A stretch of DNA of 35,224 nt, from positions 1 to 35,224 of the forward strand of contig PDZT01000012.1 in the NCBI GenBank assembly GCA_002753105.1. Direction: 5' to 3'. A program made the position numbers and the translations under genes. Source of the DNA: Deltaproteobacteria bacterium YD0425bin50 (lineage in GTDB: Bacteria > Desulfobacterota > Desulfobacteria > Desulfobacterales > YD0425bin50). Positions 15,487 through 24,756 of the stretch are shown here, piece after piece; within the stretch, counting starts at the first letter, position 1, and each line of letters starts with the position of its first letter. The notes beneath the pieces were generated by a model. The model was not told the DNA's origin, did no database searches, and was given only the letters and a program-made list of their open reading frames with translations.

Positions 15487-17379
15487 TTATGCGAGTTCTA
15501 TCCGTATTAAAAATCGAAGAAAATCAATTTTTTTAGTTGAGCCTGTTTCTTTTTTTGTAGCATTGACCTTTATAAACAAAGAGGAACTATCGAGTTTTAA
15601 TCTATAATTCGCAAGACTAGCATCTAATTCATTTTTCATTCCTAACAAAAAACCTTCAACAATCATATATTGAGATTCCTTTTCTTTACCCGCTTCTTTG
15701 GCTAAAATAAGTTGAATATCGATCAACTGAATATGGTCGGGTGTTTTGTTAATCAGTTCATATATAAGTGAAATTCCATAGTGCATTTCGCTATAATGTT
15801 GCATTTTTTTGATGAATTGTTGTGAATCAAGGACCATTTGCATAATCATATCTTTATCGATTTTGGGAGAAAACGATTCGAGTTGATCCTCAAGGTGTTT
15901 ATGTTTAAGTTTTTTTTGGTTGAGTACATGATTTTGCCAGATAAAAACACCTGTACAAACTGCTATAATTATAACGAATACCGAAAAAATACCCAAATTA
16001 AGAATCCGCGTTTGCTGCTTGGCTTCTTTGTGTTTATATGTCCATAAAAAATTTGGCGTATAGTCATTATGAGACAATGCAATACCAATGGCTGGTGTAT
16101 ATGTATCCCGTTCTGAAATAGATTTTGGGGTTTCCAGATGATCAAGTGGAATTATGGAAGTTGAGAATGGGTTCATGGGTTCAGCGGGAATATTCAATTG
16201 CTCAGCAATAAAATCAATCAATCGCTGATAGTCAGTAATGACACCAGAAACGTATAATTTCCCTATAGCCCCGCCAGTATAATTGGCACCGAAATATTCT
16301 AAGGTTCTTTCTATTTGCCGCACAAGCCTTTCTACAGCAGGTAAAATCATTAAAAACATGTCCGTTTTTAAAGATAATTGCGAGGCATTTGATTGATTGG
16401 ATTGATTTCGTATATGATCCCATAACAGTTTTCTGGCTGCATCCGAATCAATTGCTTTTGAAGGTTCATTTTGGGTTAATAAATTCTCATTATCGAGTGT
16501 AAGAATTTCTTCAGGAGAATCCATATGCGTTTGCATTGCATTCGCTGTATTCAACTCATCTCTTAATGTATCGATTAAACTACTCATCCCGGTTTTAATA
16601 TCTCTGGACAATATCAGGTTACCATTTAAAAAAATATCAATTCTAGACCAGTCTTTTCCAATAAACAGAGTGCAGATATTTTTGCTTTGTTCTGACAACC
16701 AATGTCTGCGGATCATGTTTTGAAATGCGAATGCAATAATCGATATACCCGTTAATGGGAACCCAACTTTGATAAACGTATCCTGAAGTTTTTTGATTTC
16801 TTTTTGGGGTGCAGTGTAGGCAACAGCTTCAAGCTTTGTTACATTCTTTTCTTTTACTTCTCCAATGATTTCATAATCGAAAATTACGGTATTATCTTCA
16901 AAAGTAACGATTTTTTTGTATGTCCAATAAACAGCGTTTGATATCTTGGATGCACTGACTTTTGGAATTCTTAAATAACGGGTTTCGACATCAGTGGAGG
17001 GTATCAGGCTCCATAATTGCATATTAGCTGGCTTAATACCTGATGTAAACTCCAGCAATGTTTTTTTTAAAAAATTCGGGAATTCAGGATGTTCTTTATT
17101 AATGCCATCAGGCATTTTTGTTCGGATACATGCGGGTATAAAATTAATACGTTCTTTGGTGCCCAGCATTTTAACAAGAATAATATCATTATATCCAACT
17201 AAAATCCCAATAGTAACAACTCTTCTTGCCAAAAGACGCCTTGCAGAAGGAATAGATTTCCGTTGCGTTGATTTTGAAACTTTTTCCTTGATATTGACTT
17301 GTTCGGTTTTCTCAATGCGCTTCCCCCGAATAACATTCAGCAGTTTTTCAGTGGCAGACACTTCATCGTGCTGTTTCAC
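15487..17379 (-). CDS. PilM-PilN fusion protein of type IV pilus platform
   Basis: The 630-residue product starts with a basic tail (1-50), followed by an actin-like PilM region (about 52-430; for example TIGILVGYNDIILVKM and LRIPKVSASKISNAVYWTYK). After TPAIGIALSH there is one transmembrane helix (about 465-485), a coiled coil and a PilN-like periplasmic region. In most type IV pili PilM and PilN are separate, with PilM binding the cytoplasmic tail of PilN; here one chain does both, as in MshI and, in general plan, GspL. The start is GTG 17379, seven bases after GAGGG. It is first in the operon, followed by PilO-, PilP- and PilQ-like genes. No pilin or motor ATPase gene is in the window. Confidence 0.85.
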   Translation of the reverse strand: MKQHDEVSATEKLLNVIRGKRIEKTEQVNIKEKVSKSTQRKSIPSARRLLARRVVTIGILVGYNDIILVKMLGTKERINFIPACIRTKMPDGINKEHPEFPNFLKKTLLEFTSGIKPANMQLWSLIPSTDVETRYLRIPKVSASKISNAVYWTYKKIVTFEDNTVIFDYEIIGEVKEKNVTKLEAVAYTAPQKEIKKLQDTFIKVGFPLTGISIIAFAFQNMIRRHWLSEQSKNICTLFIGKDWSRIDIFLNGNLILSRDIKTGMSSLIDTLRDELNTANAMQTHMDSPEEILTLDNENLLTQNEPSKAIDSDAARKLLWDHIRNQSNQSNASQLSLKTDMFLMILPAVERLVRQIERTLEYFGANYTGGAIGKLYVSGVITDYQRLIDFIAEQLNIPAEPMNPFSTSIIPLDHLETPKSISERDTYTPAIGIALSHNDYTPNFLWTYKHKEAKQQTRILNLGIFSVFVIIIAVCTGVFIWQNHVLNQKKLKHKHLEDQLESFSPKIDKDMIMQMVLDSQQFIKKMQHYSEMHYGISLIYELINKTPDHIQLIDIQLILAKEAGKEKESQYMIVEGFLLGMKNELDASLANYRLKLDSSSLFIKVNATKKETGSTKKIDFLRFLIRIELA

Positions 17380-17718
17380 GACTTACCCTCATTTAAATTA
17401 TTCGTCACAAAAAACGTGTTTACCGTGATTTCACCAAGGCAGGTTTTTTTAAAAGAAAATATAATATGAAAATATATCTAAAAAGTCAATCGGTTATGCT
17501 GAATAAAGAAAATCTTTTGAATCTTCTTGAAATATTTATATGATTTAGATACATCGTTTACAAACGATAGATTTTCGATTTTCGATTTTCGATTTATAAT
17601 TTCTAAAAGAATCAGAAGGTTACATATTTTTTTTGTTAAATTATGGATGTGAAAAGCTGGAGATATTAACTGCTTTAGTTCTTTTGATGTTCAAAAAATT
17701 GATGAAAGGTATTTTGGT
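17380..17718. other. Divergent intergenic region, 7-bp tandem repeats
   Basis: This 339-bp AT-rich region separates the pilus operon (-) from the phenylacetate-CoA ligase gene (+), so promoters for both should lie here. It contains three tandem copies of GATTTTC (about 17573-17593) running into TATAAT at 17595-17600. A near-identical stretch with two units lies at about 24450-24472. The TATAAT matches a -10 box, but no good -35 box stands before it. No small gene or RNA is evident. Confidence 0.55.
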
Positions 17719-19020
17719 ATGATATACAACATGGATTTTGAAACCATGCCTCGCGAGGCACTAGAGTCCATTCAGTTAAGACGTTTACAAACAACGATTG
17801 AGCGGGTTTATGCAACAGTCCCTTTTTACCGTAAAAAATTCGATGAAGCCGGTCTTAAACCTTCATCTATTAAATCATTAGAAGATTTAAACCGAATTCC
17901 GTTTACCACAAAACAGGATTTAAGGGATAATTATCCTTTTGGTATGTTTGCTGTGCCCATGAGAAATGTTGTACGCATTCATGCATCTTCTGGTACGACT
18001 GGAAAACCAACAGTTGTAGGTTATACAGCAAGAGATATTCAAACATGGGCTGAACTGATGGCTCGCAGTTTGGCTGCCGGCGGCGCAACTGGTGAAGACA
18101 TCATCCATAATGCTTATGGATACGGCTTGTTTACAGGTGGGCTTGGTGTTCATTATGGCGCAGAAAAATTGGGTGCCTCTGTTATTCCAGTGTCGGGCGG
18201 GAATACCAAAAGACAGATTATGATTATGGAAGATTTTGGACCTACAATTTTAACTGCAACTCCGTCTTATACGCTTCATTTAGCAGAAGTTGCCAAAGAA
18301 ATGGGCGTACCTTTTGAAAATTTAAAATTCAAATATGGGATATTTGGAGCTGAGCCTTGGTCAGAAAAAATGCGGCAGCAAATTCAGGATATGCTCCATT
18401 TGGTGGCTGTTGACATTTATGGATTAAGTGAAGTCATGGGGCCCGGTGTTTCGATTGAGTGTCATGAAGCTCAAAAAGGCTTACATGTTTTTGAAGATCA
18501 TTTTATTCCAGAGATCATTAACCCGCAAACCGGAGAAAAACTACCCTATGGCCAAGTGGGTGAACTTGTATTTACTTCAATTACCAAAGAAGCATTTCCG
18601 GTTATTCGTTATCGTACAAGAGATATTACATCACTCAATCCAGAACCATGCATCTGTGGTCGAACGCTCGTCCGAATGCAAAAAGTTACCGGGCGCTCTG
18701 ATGACATGCTTATCATCCGGGGAGTGAATGTTTTCCCATCTCAGATTGAAAGTATATTGATGCAAATCGAAGGGGTTGAGCCGCATTATCAATTATTCGT
18801 GGATAGAGAAGACAATCTTGATGTGCTTACGGTCATGGTTGAAGTCAATCCAACGATGTTTTCTGATGAAGTTAAAGTGCTTCAACATCAAGAACGAAAA
18901 ATTGCGTCTGAAATTAAAGATTATCTTGGTGTAACTGTGACTGTGAAGTTAGCTGAACCTAAATCTATTGCACGAAGTGAAGGTAAAGCAGTTCGAGTCA
19001 TTGATCGACGAAAAATATAA
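17719..19020 (+). CDS. paaK: Phenylacetate-CoA ligase family
   Basis: The 433-residue enzyme is full length for the PaaK family of acyl-adenylate-forming ligases, which make aryl-CoA from an aryl acid, ATP and CoA. Motifs are [11 protein letters not shown] (88-98), YGLSE (234-238), RYRTRDI (297-303) and [16 protein letters not shown] (325-340). A CxCG pair at about 311-314 is typical of the family. Substrate could be phenylacetate, indoleacetate or a related aryl acid. In anaerobes such genes often stand beside indolepyruvate oxidoreductase in aromatic amino acid catabolism, but that enzyme is not in the window. A tandem ACT-domain protein gene follows by 46 bases, a pairing common in anaerobes. 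The start is ATG 17719; Met5 is an alternative. Confidence 0.92.
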   Translation: MIYNMDFETMPREALESIQLRRLQTTIERVYATVPFYRKKFDEAGLKPSSIKSLEDLNRIPFTTKQDLRDNYPFGMFAVPMRNVVRIHASSGTTGKPTVVGYTARDIQTWAELMARSLAAGGATGEDIIHNAYGYGLFTGGLGVHYGAEKLGASVIPVSGGNTKRQIMIMEDFGPTILTATPSYTLHLAEVAKEMGVPFENLKFKYGIFGAEPWSEKMRQQIQDMLHLVAVDIYGLSEVMGPGVSIECHEAQKGLHVFEDHFIPEIINPQTGEKLPYGQVGELVFTSITKEAFPVIRYRTRDITSLNPEPCICGRTLVRMQKVTGRSDDMLIIRGVNVFPSQIESILMQIEGVEPHYQLFVDREDNLDVLTVMVEVNPTMFSDEVKVLQHQERKIASEIKDYLGVTVTVKLAEPKSIARSEGKAVRVIDRRKI

Positions 19021-19066
19021 TAGAAATTTTGGCACAACGTGATAAAAAATAGAATAAGGGGGTACA

Positions 19067-19495
19067 ATGAAAGTAGAACAAATTTCGATTTTTTTAGAAA
19101 ATCGTACAGGACGCATTGCTGAAGTTACATCAATATTGGCTGATGCAGGGATAAACATTAGGGCACTTTCACTTGCGGATACATCAGATTTTGGCGTTCT
19201 TCGTCTGATTGTGGATAACAACCTAAAGGCAGAAACCGCTTTAAAACAAAATGGGTTTACTGTGGGAAAAACACAAGTCGTGGCTGTAGCAGTTGAAGAT
19301 AAGCCGGGAGGATTGCATAAAATATTGGAAATTCTGAAAACAGCCCGGATTAATGTGGAATACATGTATGCCTTTATTCAAAGCGGAATCAATGCAGTGA
19401 TGATTTTTCGTTTTGACAACATTGATAAAGCCGTTCAAGTATTGCTTGAAAATAATATTGAGGTTATTGAAGGTAAAAAACTATATACCATGTAA
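19067..19495 (+). CDS. Tandem ACT-domain amino acid-binding protein
   Basis: The 142-residue protein consists of two ACT domains: residues about 1-70 begin [20 protein letters not shown], and residues about 71-142 contain [23 protein letters not shown] domains bind amino acids and act as regulatory modules; here there is no attached enzyme. It lies 46 bases after the PaaK gene with a strong AAGGGGGT ribosome binding site, so it probably senses an aromatic or other amino acid to modulate the ligase or its pathway. This role is inference from gene pairing. Confidence 0.88.
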   Translation: MKVEQISIFLENRTGRIAEVTSILADAGINIRALSLADTSDFGVLRLIVDNNLKAETALKQNGFTVGKTQVVAVAVEDKPGGLHKILEILKTARINVEYMYAFIQSGINAVMIFRFDNIDKAVQVLLENNIEVIEGKKLYTM

Positions 19496-19542
19496 TTTAA
19501 CTGTTACTTTTTAAGTAGAAATGATGAAATTGTAGGGCAGCC

Positions 19543-19711
19543 CCCATATGCATCAAGCTAAGCCAAGAACCAGTAAGAACGCTACCAATTCTGGATTCCG
19601 ACTTTCGTCGGAATGACGTTCGGTCATGATAATAACGCTATAGGCAATCGTCATACCGGCGAAAGCCGGTATCCAGTAAATTCAATACGTTCTTAGCTTG
19701 ATGCATATGCC
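19543..19711. repeat. MITE-like element with CATATGCATCAAGCTAAG ends
   Basis: The 18-bp inverted repeat CATATGCATCAAGCTAAG occupies 19545-19562 and, inverted, 19692-19709. Inside are two hairpins in mirrored arrangement, ATTCCGAC-TTTC-GTCGGAAT (19595-19614) and ATACCGGC-GAAA-GCCGGTAT (19653-19672). There is no coding potential. The same terminal repeats bound a different interior at 34151-34367. The element lies between the ACT gene and aroC, ending 24 bases before the aroC start. No clear target-site duplication is visible. Confidence 0.85.
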
Positions 19712-19735
19712 CCAATAATAAATAAAAGGGTTCAT

Positions 19736-20818
19736 ATGCCGGGAAATAGTTTCGGTCAGAATTTTAGAATTACAACGTGTGGTGAATCTCATGGTAAAGC
19801 AATTAGCGTTATCATTGATGGTTGCCCTCCTCAACTTCCATTAAATGAATCCATGATTCAAGTCATGATGGACAGACGTAAACCCGGTAGTTCTGCGGCT
19901 AGTACCAAGAGAAAAGAGCCGGACCATGTCAGTATCATGTCAGGAGTATTTGAAGGAAAAACTACTGGAACCCCTATTCTCATCATGATCGAAAACAAGG
20001 ATGCAGATCCCCGTGCATACAGTAAAAATGTTCAATTGTTTCGTCCTGGACATGGTGATATTACTTATACTGCCAAATACGGGATTCGGGATTGGCGTGG
20101 TGGTGGAAGGGCTTCTGCCAGAGAAACAGCAGCTCGTGTCGCAGCAGGAGCTGTGGCAATGATTTTATTAAATCAATATGATATCCACATCTATGCCTAC
20201 ACCCTATGTTTGGGAGGTGTTGTTGCTACACAGCGCGATTTTTCTGTTATTCATCAAAACCCTTATGGATCTCCAGACCTTGAAGCTGCTCTTTTAATGG
20301 AAAAAAGGGTTGCAGAAGTCAAAGCAAAGGGGGATTCATTAGGCGGTATTGTAGAAATCGTTGCACAAGGGGTTCCAATGGGTTTGGGAGAACCTGTGTT
20401 TGACAAACTTGATGCAGATTTAGCCAAGGCATTAATGAGTGTTGGTGCAGTAAAAGGTGTAGAGATTGGAGCTGGTTTTGCCTGTGCTCAACTGCTTGGG
20501 TCTGAAAATAATGACCCAATCATGTCCAATGGTTTTCAACAAAACAATGCTGGCGGTATTCTCGCAGGGATTTCAAATGGTGACGATATTGTTGTACGCG
20601 TTGCGGTAAAGCCTATTCCTTCAATTATCATTGAGCAAGACACAATCGATCATCAAAAACAGCCACATCGTATTTCAACTCAAGGCAGACATGATATTTC
20701 AGCTATTCCCCGGATTAACGTAGTTCTTGAAGCCATGACTGCTATCGTCATTGCAGACCATTTGCTGCGTCAACAAACCTTGCAATTAAATAAGCCACCT
20801 TGTTATTTTGAGCTATAG
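19736..20818 (+). CDS. aroC: Chorismate synthase
   Basis: The 360-residue enzyme catalyses the last shikimate-pathway step, conversion of 5-enolpyruvylshikimate-3-phosphate to chorismate, using reduced FMN. Signatures are GESHGKAISVIIDGCP (16-31, with the conserved His19), RPGHGDITYTAKYGIRDWRG (103-122, His106) and GGRASARETAARVAAGA (123-139). Length is normal for bacterial AroC. The AGGG ribosome binding site lies just beyond the right end of a MITE-like repeat, so the element separates aroC from the PaaK-ACT pair and may carry or replace its promoter. No other shikimate genes are in the window. Confidence 0.97.
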   Translation: MPGNSFGQNFRITTCGESHGKAISVIIDGCPPQLPLNESMIQVMMDRRKPGSSAASTKRKEPDHVSIMSGVFEGKTTGTPILIMIENKDADPRAYSKNVQLFRPGHGDITYTAKYGIRDWRGGGRASARETAARVAAGAVAMILLNQYDIHIYAYTLCLGGVVATQRDFSVIHQNPYGSPDLEAALLMEKRVAEVKAKGDSLGGIVEIVAQGVPMGLGEPVFDKLDADLAKALMSVGAVKGVEIGAGFACAQLLGSENNDPIMSNGFQQNNAGGILAGISNGDDIVVRVAVKPIPSIIIEQDTIDHQKQPHRISTQGRHDISAIPRINVVLEAMTAIVIADHLLRQQTLQLNKPPCYFEL

Positions 20819-20884
20819 ACAGATTTTCAGATAACTAATTGCAAAGATGAACGATTGTAGGGGCGAGGCATGCCTCGCCCCTAC
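20819..20884. repeat. Dispersed repeat: conserved flank plus perfect 28-bp palindrome
   Basis: A 28-bp perfect palindrome (20857-20884) has the half GTAGGGGCGAGGCA and lies between the convergent ends of aroC and the TPR membrane protein gene. Its left flank (20819-20856), starting ACAGATTTTCAGATAACTAA, is nearly the same as the flank of the palindrome at 6491-6510 read on the other strand. The hairpin could end transcription from both sides, but there is no strong T-tract. Confidence 0.85.
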
Positions 20885-20970
20885 GGGAATTTACCACTTC
20901 TCATTTTGCTCTCAATTGAGATTCTCTAATATGAGGTGCTCTTCTCTCTCGGAATGATGAATTATTCTAC

Positions 20971-22881
20971 TCAATCCTGACATATATGCTTAATTACAGC
21001 ATATAAATTTTCGCGCGCTTTTGCATAATTAGGATCTAATTTAATGGCCTGTCCAAACGCATACAATGCTTCTTCAATATCTCCAATCTGCATCATTGCA
21101 AGCCCAAGATTATTATAGGCTATTGGGTTACCGGGTTGGATATCAAGCGATTTTTTCAAATACGGGATAGCTAAGTCTGCTTGGCCTGCAAGTGTGAGTG
21201 CTCTTCCGAGATTGTTATAGGGTCCAGCATCATGTTTGATCATTTGTACTGCATCACGAAAATAAACAATGGATTCATTGTACTTTTGCATATGTGATAG
21301 AGCAAGCCCAATCTGATCACAAACCACAGGATTTTTTTGTCCTGCAGCAGCCTTATTCAATTCAGCAAGCGCTTCATCAACACGCTTTTGTTTATACAGA
21401 AGCAACGCAAAATTTATCCGTGTATAAGGGTTATTGTCTGGTTTAATTTTTAATGATCGTTGAAAATGGTTCTCAGCCTTGTCCAACATCTCTTTTTTAA
21501 AAAAACAATAGCCCAACGTTGTATGTGCATCAGAATAATCAGGAAAAATCCGAAGTGCATGTTCACAATAAGCAATTGCTAAATCATAGTTGGATTCAGT
21601 CGCCAGATTTGCCGCGATATTAATAAATGCCACATAGTTTCCACGAGTCACGGATGCAGCGTGACTAAACAGAGTTTTGGAATTTTTCCAATAATCAATC
21701 TGATTCCATGTTAAATTACAGTGATTGCAAATATATACAGGGATAAACACAGTGAGTACTGCTTTGAAAATCCAATTCCTTTCCCATAGGCTGATGAATC
21801 CAAAGGCAAGAATGATATACAACCCTATGGATGGAAAATACGTATAGCGATCAGCAATGGATTGTGCTCCGACCTGTACAATTCCAATAACCGGCACTAA
21901 TGTTCCTGTAAACCAACACCATCCAAAAATAGCATAAGGATATTTACGCATACAATATATTGCTACACAAAACAAAACCACAATGATCAATACGGCAAGG
22001 ATGGATTGATTCATAGGCAGGGTATTTTCCGCATAGGGATAAAAAATACACAAATCCCTAGGCCATAAAATTTTTGTAATATACCGTAAATAAGAAACAA
22101 AAGCACTTAAAAACCTCATGGATAAAGGAACATTCACAATCGTTACCACTGCTCCACCAGTTGACTGAGCAAAATAGGTAATGATGCATGATCCTATCGA
22201 TAAAATAATCATAGGAATTTTTTCTGTAATCATGGCTTTTACTTGAAATCGTGACAATGGCCATATATCAAGCATGAACATTATAAAAGGCAAGGTAACG
22301 AGCATGGGTTTTGATAACAAACTCAATATATACAAAATCAGCATGATGATATACAATTTTTTTGAGTGTGTTTTTGTATAGGATATATACGTCAGCAAGC
22401 ATAGCAGACCAAAAAAAACACTCATCACATCTTTTCGTTCAGATATCCACACTACAGATTCGACATGAACTGGATTAAATGCAAAACACAGTGCTACGAT
22501 CAATCCAATCGAAAAACGACCAAAGACTCGCTGGCAAACGAGTAGTAGTAAAATAGAATTTGCCATATGAAACAACACATTGGTAAATAAATGCGCAAAT
22601 GGATTGAGACCCCAGACCTGACAAACCACCATATAACTGATCCATGTGAGAGGGTGCCAATTGGCCATTTCAAATGTGCTAAATGCCCATTTGATATTCT
22701 TTATGGTAATCCCTTGTTGAACATTAGTATTTTGAGTGAGATAGCCCGGATCATCATATACAATGAATTGATTAAAATAAACCCGGCCATAGAGAACAAG
22801 TATAGAAATCGCGAATACAAGCATAATAATTTTTTGCCAGTTTACATCCCGATAGTGAAGTTTTTGAATTGTTGTGTTCAT
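20971..22881 (-). CDS. TMTC-like multi-pass membrane protein with C-terminal TPRs
   Basis: The 636-residue protein has about ten transmembrane helices (residues ~18-400) followed by about six tetratricopeptide repeats (~420-630), for example AGPYNNLGRALTLAGQADLA. The membrane part has GT-C-like features: an acidic first loop YDDPGYL, then NWHPLTW, NPVHVESVVWISERKDV and LLSKPMLVTLP, as in TMTC O-mannosyltransferases and their many bacterial relatives. Such proteins are predicted to transfer sugar from a lipid carrier to protein, but the bacterial substrates are unknown. The ribosome binding site AAAGGTAA overlaps the end of the upstream paralogue, implying translational coupling. Glycosyltransferase function is inferred from family resemblance only. 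Confidence 0.85.
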   Translation of the reverse strand: MNTTIQKLHYRDVNWQKIIMLVFAISILVLYGRVYFNQFIVYDDPGYLTQNTNVQQGITIKNIKWAFSTFEMANWHPLTWISYMVVCQVWGLNPFAHLFTNVLFHMANSILLLLVCQRVFGRFSIGLIVALCFAFNPVHVESVVWISERKDVMSVFFGLLCLLTYISYTKTHSKKLYIIMLILYILSLLSKPMLVTLPFIMFMLDIWPLSRFQVKAMITEKIPMIILSIGSCIITYFAQSTGGAVVTIVNVPLSMRFLSAFVSYLRYITKILWPRDLCIFYPYAENTLPMNQSILAVLIIVVLFCVAIYCMRKYPYAIFGWCWFTGTLVPVIGIVQVGAQSIADRYTYFPSIGLYIILAFGFISLWERNWIFKAVLTVFIPVYICNHCNLTWNQIDYWKNSKTLFSHAASVTRGNYVAFINIAANLATESNYDLAIAYCEHALRIFPDYSDAHTTLGYCFFKKEMLDKAENHFQRSLKIKPDNNPYTRINFALLLYKQKRVDEALAELNKAAAGQKNPVVCDQIGLALSHMQKYNESIVYFRDAVQMIKHDAGPYNNLGRALTLAGQADLAIPYLKKSLDIQPGNPIAYNNLGLAMMQIGDIEEALYAFGQAIKLDPNYAKARENLYAVIKHICQD

Positions 22882-22884
22882 AAT

Positions 22885-24423
22885 TTACCTTTGTTGATTA
22901 CAAGATGTTCGAAGTATTTCCATGTTTTTCCGAGCCATTGTTAACGTGTCAAGACACGCACCTGTATGACTTTTACACAGATTGATTGCCTGGTCAAAAT
23001 ATTTCATAGCCAAAGAAGGTTGCCCCATCGTCATCAGATGAGTTCCAGTGCGAACAGATAATTTCGCGGTATATTGAACTAATTCTATAAACGTTTGATT
23101 TTTCAAAATCGCTTCCTGATATACATCACATCCCATATAAGTAAGTAAACAGGGATGCAACAATTGATCACATAGATGTTGATTCACTTCAATCGCATGA
23201 CTAAATAAACTTAATGTATTTTCCCAATAGCGAATCTGTCGATGCGTAAGATTTCCCAGAACTATACACCAAATCATAAACCCAGCCAAAACAATACGTT
23301 GAATCCACACATGTTTTAAAAATCCAACTATTCCAAAAATGAACGCAATACTAATACCTATGGATGGAATATACATATACCGATCAGCCATAGATTGAAT
23401 ACCTACCTGTATTACACCGCTTACTGGAATAAACGTAATTCCATACCACAATAATCCAACAAAAATAAATGGTTTCTGTTTGGCTTGATTCCATGAAAAC
23501 ACTACAACCAAAGCGATCAGAAGTATTGGTTTCCATGAATCTATCCATTCAAACGCGCTTCCAGCATGAGGATAAAATACTGCTAATTGACATGGGTTAA
23601 TAAACTTAAATACATAGCCCACAAGTGATATACTTGCATTAACGATTCGTGCAGTGAAGGTGATTTCTGAAAAAGGCTGAACAACACCCGACTGAGTTTG
23701 TGCATACAGTGTAATTCCAGCACTTATAATGGATACTACAATAAATGGAATTTTTTCTTTCATTAATTTGGATATCATAACATGAGATTCAATACGTTTA
23801 AGTGGCCAGATATCCACAAGTAACAAAACGCATGGAAATGTGATGACCATAGGCTTTGACAATAAGCCGCAAATAAAACATAAAAAAGTCAGCAGATAAA
23901 ATACCATTTTATGGGTACGAACATAACGATCATACCCAATCAACCCTAACAAAAAAAATGAGGTACTGAGCACGTCTTTACGTTCAGCAATCCATGCCAC
24001 AGATTCCACATGGATTGGATGAAGGCCAAATATCATTGCAATCATGAAAGCACATAACGATTGATGGGTTGTGCGTTGAATAAAATAAAATAATAAATGC
24101 GTATTGAATACATGAAAGAAAAGGCTGGTCATGTGATGGCCTACTGGATTTAAACCATACAGGTTACAATCCAGCATATGGGATAACCATGTTATGGGAT
24201 GCCAATTACATGAATGGAATGTTGTCCATGCCCAAATGAATCCTTCAAGGGTAAGTCCCTGTAACACCATAACATTATCCAAGACATATTCTGAATCATC
24301 AAACTGCACAAAATCATTGTTCCAAACACCTCGATAAGACCAGAGGGGTATTACTAAAAGCAATACCCCTAATGTACGAGTAATAGTATCTGATGATATT
24401 TTTATATAAGGTCTGGAAGGCAA
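22885..24423 (-). CDS. TMTC-like multi-pass membrane protein without TPR array
   Basis: The 512-residue protein is a divergent paralogue of the downstream gene. It keeps the same membrane motifs: FDDSEYVL, NWHPITWLSHMLDCNLYGLN, HPIHVESVAWIAERKDVLS and LLSKPMVITFP. It ends soon after the membrane domain, with at most one degenerate TPR-like helix pair (GQPSLAMKYFDQAINL). Start is TTG 24423 four bases after GAGG; no ATG is available before the first helix. Three bases separate its stop from the next start. The pair may be a catalytic chain plus a TPR-bearing partner, or two enzymes with different targets; the sequence does not decide. Confidence 0.85.
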   Translation of the reverse strand: MPSRPYIKISSDTITRTLGVLLLVIPLWSYRGVWNNDFVQFDDSEYVLDNVMVLQGLTLEGFIWAWTTFHSCNWHPITWLSHMLDCNLYGLNPVGHHMTSLFFHVFNTHLLFYFIQRTTHQSLCAFMIAMIFGLHPIHVESVAWIAERKDVLSTSFFLLGLIGYDRYVRTHKMVFYLLTFLCFICGLLSKPMVITFPCVLLLVDIWPLKRIESHVMISKLMKEKIPFIVVSIISAGITLYAQTQSGVVQPFSEITFTARIVNASISLVGYVFKFINPCQLAVFYPHAGSAFEWIDSWKPILLIALVVVFSWNQAKQKPFIFVGLLWYGITFIPVSGVIQVGIQSMADRYMYIPSIGISIAFIFGIVGFLKHVWIQRIVLAGFMIWCIVLGNLTHRQIRYWENTLSLFSHAIEVNQHLCDQLLHPCLLTYMGCDVYQEAILKNQTFIELVQYTAKLSVRTGTHLMTMGQPSLAMKYFDQAINLCKSHTGACLDTLTMARKNMEILRTSCNQQR

Positions 24424-24756
24424 CTTACCTCAGAAGATTTAACAATATAGATTTTCGATTTTCGATTTATAATCCGTGCTATCTGTGTAATCTTTTTAAT
24501 CTGCGTATGATAGATTTCTAAGTCGGCATTGATTCTCGTTTCGGCCATTAAGTATTTTGTGGCGTTGATCGTTCCCACGCTCCAGCGTGGGAACGTAGCC
24601 ATGGACGCTCCATCGTCCAATTTTGTCCAGAACCTATACGCTTTTTACGTCAATTCGGGACGCTGGAGCGTCCCAATCTGCGTTCCCACGCTGGAGCGTG
24701 GGAACGATCGAAATCTGTGTAATCTTTTTAATCTGCGGATGATAGATTTCTAAGTC
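24424..24756. repeat. Composite repeat cluster between direct repeats
   Basis: A 44-bp direct repeat with one mismatch occurs at 24481-24524 and 24713-24756; the second copy overlaps the 3' end of the histidine kinase gene. Between them is GGCATTGATTCTCGTTTCGG (24525-24544), also found at about 34433-34452 on the other strand, followed by four hairpins in mirrored order: 24571-24594, 24603-24618 (imperfect), 24657-24674 and 24681-24706. Left of the first copy is the 7-bp tandem GATTTTC tract. There is no coding sequence here beyond the kinase end; short open frames are repeat translations. Confidence 0.85.

Noticed and set aside
12716-17379. Type II secretion operon (GspD, L, M, C)
   Set aside because: The fusion has GspL-like layout, but the secretin has an STN domain and the RDLGIQWGG motif of PilQ, and the gene order is M-N-O-P-Q; kept only as an alternative.
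17573-17600. Sigma-70 promoter with TATAAT after the GATTTTC repeats
   Set aside because: No -35 box at correct spacing, and the same sequence at 24.45 kb has no gene downstream in that direction.
24571-24706. Possible small CRISPR array
   Set aside because: The units are inverted hairpins of two families without regular spacers or cas genes.
24402-24753. Short frames on both strands containing VPTLQRGN-like words
   Set aside because: They translate the GTTCCCACGC hairpin repeats and have no binding site or conserved protein.
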